64,000 nt of DNA from Thalassia testudinum (lineage: Eukaryota; Streptophyta; Magnoliopsida; Alismatales; Hydrocharitaceae): assembly GCA_037157565.1 (NCBI GenBank), contig JAZHRO010000039.1, forward strand, positions 44,144,001 through 44,208,000. The letters run 5' to 3'. Every line of letters starts with the position of its first letter. Position 1 is the stretch's first letter. The translations under genes were made by a program, and so were the position numbers. The notes beneath the pieces are model-generated. The model ran no database searches. It had not been told where the DNA came from and worked only from the letters and a program-made list of their open reading frames with translations. Shown here one piece after another: positions 60,101 through 64,000 of the stretch.

Positions 60101-63100
60101 CCAAGAATGCAAAGAGGAATCCCATTCCTCACCAGCCAACACCTCCTTATTAGTAGCAAGAGCAAAAAGGCAAGGAAAAAGAGATTATAAAGACCCATTT
60201 CCCATCCAGTCATCCAACCAAAAGCGGAAGAAAAGACCGTTTCCAACGACGAGAACAAAAAACTGACCAATCCCCAACCACACCAAAGGATCCACAGATC
60301 TCCAAAAAGTTGAATGGTCCCTACACAAACCACTTCTAGTGCCCAAAGAGCCATATGAATCGCATATCTTTTCCAAGAGAGTATCTACACTATTTAGAAA
60401 CTTGACCACCCACTTTATAAGCAAGGCATTATTAAAATCCCTTAAAAATCAAATTCCTAGACCACCTTTCTTCTTCGATTAGCAAATATCATTCCAAGGG
60501 ACAAGTTGCAAGAATCTGCCCTCATGATTCGGTCCTTTCCAAAAGAACCTCTTACAAGCCATCTCCATTCTTGATAAGATCTTCTTGGGCAGTCTGAACA
60601 AAAATAAGAAAAAAAATAGGGACAGCAGAAAGAATAGCCTTCACTAAAACAAGCCTCTCACCCCTAGATAACAACCTTTCACTCCACCCAAAAAGTCTTA
60701 AGCAAACGCTCCACAACTGGATTCCAATCATCAACCACCAGTTTCCCACCTTTCAACGGCAGACCCAAGTAAACGATAGGCAGGCACACAATAGGTGTCC
60801 CCAGGATAGCTGAATTAATAGACAAACCAAAGATGTTCCCAAAAATCTTAGACATCGAAGCCAGGCATGTCGCTTGCAAACCACCACCTTCTATGAAGAA
60901 AATAGTCTCAGTTGCACATTGTAAAATCAGCGTGAGCAACAATCCATCCCTCCACAAGGTAAAGCCAGAGAAAAGTTGTCCATTACAAGCCTTCAAAGCC
61001 AAACTCACAAGCGTATCAACCGCAATGTTAAAAAACAAAGGTGTAAAGGGGCACCCCTGTCTAACTCCCCACTGAGGCTACGTCCGAGATCCACAAGGCC
61101 TCCTATTTACCAGAACGGAAAAAGACATCGCAATACATCTCTTCATGAGTTGTACCCACCCCTCAGGGAATCCTCTCCTTCTTAAAATCTACCAAAGGTA
61201 GCTCCACTCCACTGAATCATAAGCCTTCGAAAAGTCAACCTTCCACAAAAAGGAAGGACTCGAGTCCTCTTCCAAGGCACCACCATCTCCTCTGCCAAGA
61301 CATAAGATTCTTGTAAAAGTCTTCCTTTGATAAAACCAGATTGAGTAGGGCTAACTAAACAAGGTAAAACACCACATAACCTATTAACCAACACCTTAGT
61401 AACAATAAGATAAACTGCATTAAACAAGGCAATCGATCTATACTCACCAATAGATTCAGCCCCTGGGAGCAGAAAAAAAAAATGTATTTAATCTTTCAAA
61501 ACCCTAATTACCTCCCACATCTTCTTAGAAAAAAGGACCTGAAGGCCATCTAGACCTGAAGACCCTTCTGCCTTCAGGCCACGTATAGCAATCATGGCCA
61601 CTACTTGAAAACGAGAATATCCTCAACTGGTGATTGTAGTTAATTACATCCAACTTATCAGTAGATCCAAGTGTGAATGGAGTACCTAACACCCACAAGT
61701 TTCCATTGGAATAGTCTTCAAGGTTCGATGACTTTGATTCTCCCACCATGATCCTCCTCCCACGGGAAATGACATGACAAGTTTTTAGGAACTGATTACT
61801 ATGTCATAGAACTGGAAGGCAACTTTAAATAATGAACAGAGGAATGAAATCAACCAAAATACGCTCATCAACTCTTTGGAAGGCCAACAGCACTCTGATG
61901 ACCGTACGATCCAAAGGTTGGTTGCACTTTGAGGAAGCTTCGGCAATGCTCCTCTAATGATCAACAAGAGGTCCAGCTGCTACTGGATCAAAAACAATTG
62001 GTTGTTGATGAAAACCCTAGCTCCATCCATTAGAGATGGGGCAACACCAGTTCTGGGCTTTAGTAGTGCTAGATCTAGGCCCTCTAGCCAGACGACAGCA
62101 GTGCTAGGACTACTGCAGCAGCCATGGATTTGGTCGGAATTTGTGGCAACAATATCAGAGGATGCTGCTTTAGTGGGTTGTGTACTCCAATGAGGTGCCT
62201 TGACAAGGGAAGAAAGAATAATAGGAAGAAAAAAGGGAGAAAGGAAAAATGTAGGGAAAAAATTGTTGGAGGGTACCAGAACACAAGAATCTAGGACCCA
62301 CCTCACTCCGACACCATGTAGAAGAGGAAAATTCAAAGTTCTAACATGTATTAGAAAACCATGGAAAGCTACACTATGGTCCAAAAAATATAATTAGACT
62401 AGAAATAAGACACTAAAAAGAATAAACTCTTTTCTACAGACACCAAGCCAAAAAGTGGACATGTGGCTATTTACCTTTTGATTTAATTGCAACTTTGTGT
62501 TCGCACCGTTATTTATTGTTTCAATAGGAAGTGACGAGAGCACCGACTCCATGAGCGAGTCAGTTTTGATATCTACAAGAGATGCACGTAAGGTCTCAAC
62601 CTCCTGTTGAATTGGAAACCCTTTGGCCAAGGCTTCCTCTAGTCCAAGAGCACCCTGTCAGACAAAGAACAGTTTTGATTCTTTTTATTGATGTTCAAGT
62701 TTATACAATACAATCTAAAATCTAGACCTAACACCAGAGTGAGCTTCAACAACTTCAAGTTTCTGTTATAATACCAGGGTGAAAATTTTGTTTACACGTC
62801 TAGAACAATGGGAGAAGTTTACAAAAACATGCTCAGATACTCACTAAAGCAAGCTTGTGAACAGAGTGATTCTGGCGGGCCTCTTCGGACCTAGCATAGA
62901 ATGCCATACACAAAGCATTTATCTGCAGGGCAAAGTCATAATGAGTGCCTAAAACGCCAAAGATTTCCCTTTTTCAGTACCAGTAAGCTTATGCAAACTG
63001 AGCTAAGCAAATTACAAAAATATAAAGTCACAAAAATGCAAATTTACTTCAAAGCAAGCATACATGAAGATTGCCCTCGGCTATTTTTTCCATCTGAGAA

Positions 63101-63351
63101 GATTTCTCACTTGCTAAAGCTGCATTGAGTTCTGCCTTGGCCAATTCTCTGGCTTTTTTAAGCTGCAGTTCAGCCTCTTCTTCCTACAAATTAAAGAAAA
63201 GGATAGTTAGACTGCAAAGCGTGGCATTGGATACTTTTGTTTGAAAATTCCATCACACCTTTTGCTGCAATTCACTCTTAAGCGTCTGCTCGGCCATCTC
63301 CTGAAGTGCTTTTACTGTAGCTTCAGCTTTAACTTTCTCTTTATTCAATTC
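50907..63351 (-). CDS. MIC60: MICOS complex subunit MIC60 (mitofilin), last six exons
   Basis: Six coding exons on the minus strand (63351-63259, 63183-63064, 62922-62845, 62654-62475, 51426-51325, 51140-50907) join in phase 0 to a 268-codon C-terminal part ending in TGA at 50907-50909. MIC60 sits in the mitochondrial inner membrane and shapes crista junctions. The first two exons encode a charged Lys/Glu/Ala-rich helix typical of its coiled-coil. The last three carry the conserved mitofilin domain, with the recognisable IPPGGGGIL, ISRVEKLLAEEKLAEAADALE and final SYATSVSLT. All junctions use GT-AG. Upstream exons, including the mitochondrial targeting signal and membrane segment, lie beyond the window. 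The frame is intact, so the gene looks functional. The oddity is an 11,048-bp intron (51427-62474) filled with transposons. Confidence 0.9.
51325..51426 (-). CDS. MIC60: MIC60 exon downstream of the giant intron
   Basis: 34 codons from FDALKGTLRHFTLIPP to SFIK; acceptor ATCCTGCAG, donor GTAAGATT. It follows directly on LQLNQK in the protein, so no exon is hidden in the 11-kb intron. Confidence 0.92.
52349..52491 (-). repeat. 3' LTR of the intron copia element
   Basis: About 143 bp. On the minus strand it starts TGTAAGGAACTTG after the purine-rich GAGGGGAG that follows the pol end. Diverged from the 5' LTR, so the insertion is old. Confidence 0.55.
52400..53103 (-). pseudogene. copia RNase H / pol C-terminal relic
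   Basis: Minus-strand broken frames give recognisable copia phrases: FMDKPTKGHWEVA near 53060, a degenerate GYSD motif near 52960, and RTKHVPTGD...FMKPL near 52610-52560 corresponding to the end of RNase H. Interrupted on its upstream side by the hAT element at 53104. Confidence 0.65.
54340..56430 (+). pseudogene. hAT transposase pseudogene (BED finger, DUF659-type core)
   Basis: Plus-strand pieces in order: a BED-like zinc finger (GGGVTQFKHHL...VAKCEDCP near 54450-54530), the conserved FENARKKVSRTVTSFILTHG block in the open frame 54862-55107, the DUF659-type SVDASNQVKYFKYL stretch near 55255-55310, and VVRPKITRFLTNY near 55980-56020. Many stops and shifts make it inactive. An RTE LINE fragment interrupts it at about 55505-55945. 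It would have bound the subterminal repeats and cut the element out. Confidence 0.75.
55505..55945 (+). pseudogene. RTE-clade LINE 3'-end fragment inside the hAT transposase
   Basis: Reads as the C-terminal end of plant RTE reverse transcriptase with stops: MSVAEMKMLR, HTRKDRISNEIIRKKV, and the degenerate 'RRRPNK' region near 55785. It ends in the typical 'ccccacttagtgtgggaaaaggcttggttgttg' 3' end. It splits the hAT transposase relic. Confidence 0.75.
59130..59368 (-). pseudogene. copia gag relic beyond the L1 insertion
   Basis: Minus-strand reading near 59290-59240 gives WLLNSVVPIFEDEM, similar to the copia Gag motif before the central Gag domain. It is separated from the gag start (61749) by the L1 element. 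Confidence 0.45.
59382..61590 (-). pseudogene. 5'-truncated L1-type LINE (reverse transcriptase, zf-RVT)
   Basis: Minus-strand element of 2.2 kb. Its poly(A) tail appears as 11 T at 59382-59392, and it is flanked by a 13-bp target duplication (atcatggctacta at 59369-59381, one mismatch at 61591-61603). Order: start of RT (SSGLDGLQ near 61550), SPTQSGFIKGRLL near 61340, the catalytic region near 60910 where the expected FADD reads CATET, the LVYLGLPLKGG-type block near 60760, and the zf-RVT knuckle CPLC...HHLFCPC near 59815. Stops and shifts throughout plus loss of catalytic Asp residues make it dead. Endonuclease and ORF1 are missing. Confidence 0.85.
59406..59426 (-). other. 3' stem-loop of the L1 element
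   Basis: GATTACCG, 5-nt loop, CGGTAATC: eight perfect pairs just before the poly(A) tail. Terminal stem-loops of this kind can be recognised by LINE reverse transcriptase. Confidence 0.6.
61604..61749 (-). pseudogene. copia gag start, cut by the L1 element
   Basis: An ATG at 61749 (minus) opens a frame with LGTPFTLGSTDKLDVINYNH, resembling the beginning of copia Gag (binding and 'LD..NY..W' motif). It ends at the L1 target duplication. Confidence 0.5.
61750..62316 (-). other. copia leader between primer site and gag
   Basis: No conserved coding sequence. Small open frames here are unrecognised. Confidence 0.4.
62317..62438 (-). repeat. 5' LTR of the intron copia element
   Basis: 122 bp, with short inverted ends TGTAGAA/TTCTACA and a primer site immediately inside. 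Shares about 55 bp of alignable sequence ('acactatggtc', 'aaatat', 'actag.aataaga') with the 3' LTR. Confidence 0.6.
62475..62654 (-). CDS. MIC60: MIC60 exon upstream of the giant intron
   Basis: 60 codons from GALGLEEALAKG to LQLNQK; acceptor TCTGACAG, donor GTAAATAG. The copia LTR begins only 36 bp beyond this donor. Confidence 0.92.
62845..62922 (-). CDS. MIC60: MIC60 exon (start of mitofilin domain)
   Basis: 26 codons from INALCMAFYARSEEAR to HKLAL; acceptor CCCTGCAG, donor GTGAGTAT. Confidence 0.9.
63064..63183 (-). CDS. MIC60: MIC60 exon (coiled-coil part 2)
   Basis: 40 codons starting EEEAELQLKK and ending EGNLH; acceptor TTTGTAG, donor GTATGCTT. Confidence 0.88.
63259..63351 (-). 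CDS. MIC60: MIC60 exon (coiled-coil part 1)
   Basis: 31 codons starting ELNKEK and ending ELQQK; acceptor CACTTCAG, donor GTGTGATG. Charged, heptad-like composition. Confidence 0.85.
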
Positions 63352-64000
63352 CTGAAGTGATCCAAGATTCTCGTTTGAAAGATGAAACAATAATTTGACA
63401 GTGCAAACAATAGCTTAAGATATACTAACATGTATCATGTCTCAGTTTTCAAATTCCTTCATCCCAGAGTCAATAAATATTGGAATGAAAAAAGAGAGAA
63501 TGAAAAAACAAAGCAATAATATGATTCTTGCAGCTAACTACAATCACTTTTTTTTAACAAGAAATTTTTTCAGGTCCGTTGGCAACATAGAAGGAAGGGG
63601 ATCGAAGGAGGGAATAAGGAATTATTTTGGGGAAAGCTCCACATCTTGTTTGGAAGATGGAATGTATCCCATCATGGAATGTCATATCAAGGCATATCAA
63701 AGATTGAAATTTGGATTTGTATTTGTTAAATAAAAAAGGTGGCTTAGGTAACATCTGGTAGTTAATAAGTATGTTTCATGTCAAATCATGTAATAAAGCA
63801 TGAAATACGGGAACACTAGAATGAGGGGCTTATTCCTGGATTTGCTAATCCAAGAAATATCTTAATCCAAACATCTGCAGGCTCAACCCCAGTTGGTATA
63901 CCTATTCGATGGGGGAAGTTCCAACTTGGACAAGTCATAAACTCGCCAAAAGTGGTATCCAGATAGGGCCTAAGAGATTACTGATGGAGCTTGACTGATC
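63352..64000. other. MIC60 intron, upstream side
   Basis: No exon with both splice sites and a MIC60-like frame was recognised. The next upstream exon is expected beyond 64000. Confidence 0.4.

Larger units (their letters stand above)
52349..62438 (-). mobile_element. Nested Ty1/copia element in the MIC60 intron
   Basis: On the minus strand, a short 5' LTR (62438-62317) is followed directly by TGGTGTCGGAG, a decayed initiator-tRNA-Met primer site, a gag start (61749), an L1 insertion, more gag-like sequence (59368-59130), a hAT insertion and then RNase H-type pol pieces (53103-52500). The last piece ends at GAGGGGAG before the 3' LTR (52491-52349). Integrase and most of reverse transcriptase are missing. 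The element is dead and hosts other transposons. I find no matching target duplication at its two ends, so boundaries are approximate. Confidence 0.65.

Noticed and set aside
52344..62443. Target duplication of the intron copia element
   Set aside because: AATAT on the left and GACAC on the right differ; boundaries rest on LTR similarity and primer site only.
63437..63754. Additional MIC60 exon in open frames on either strand
   Set aside because: No matching residues or coherent splice sites.
1..64000. CRISPR arrays, bacterial operons, rRNA genes
   Set aside because: None seen; all repeats are eukaryotic transposon or satellite types.

Overview
The window is nuclear DNA of a flowering plant with a repeat-rich genome. 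It holds plant Ty3/gypsy and Ty1/copia LTR retrotransposons, L1- and RTE-type LINEs, a plant hAT transposon, an HD-Zip II gene fragment and one spliced plant gene. I cannot name the species. No bacterial-type operons, CRISPR arrays or rRNA genes were seen.

Layout. (1) 1-11.7 kb is an old, broken Athila-type gypsy element (E1). Its 5' end lies outside the window, and its 3' LTR is split by a 2.7-kb solo LTR of a Tekay/Del-like element with a 5-bp target duplication. (2) 11.84-23.46 kb is a complete, very young Athila-type element (E2). It has 1663-bp LTRs that differ at six positions, a GTACG target duplication, a tRNA-Asp primer site and one open 1890-codon Gag-Pol frame. (3) 23.5-50.4 kb is a mosaic of degraded repeats: a thrice-seen LTR-like repeat, a locally repeated tract, two copies of a ~0.9-kb poly(A) retroposon, a gypsy integrase relic, AT-rich DNA, Helitron-like ends, a truncated HD-Zip II pseudogene, a 1.3-kb tandem duplication and a copia relic. 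(4) 50.9-63.4 kb carries, on the minus strand, the last six coding exons of the mitochondrial MICOS subunit MIC60 (mitofilin). One intron is 11 kb long because it holds a nested stack: a copia element containing an L1 LINE and a hAT transposon, the hAT itself split by an RTE LINE fragment.

The only host gene with an intact reading frame is MIC60. The only element with intact coding capacity is E2. The most interesting signals are non-coding. E1 and E2 LTRs are clearly diverged but keep, in the same order, a G-box palindrome, a tRNA-like A-box/B-box module with identical 42-nt spacing, a stem-loop and a TATA box. Next to the polypurine tract both elements keep a 9-bp hairpin with two compensated base pairs. 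Between pol and the 3' LTR both keep a duplicated ~65-nt motif.

All boundaries were read by eye. Splice sites, LTR ends and target duplications are direct sequence observations. Family names rest on recognised protein motifs and were not checked by database search.
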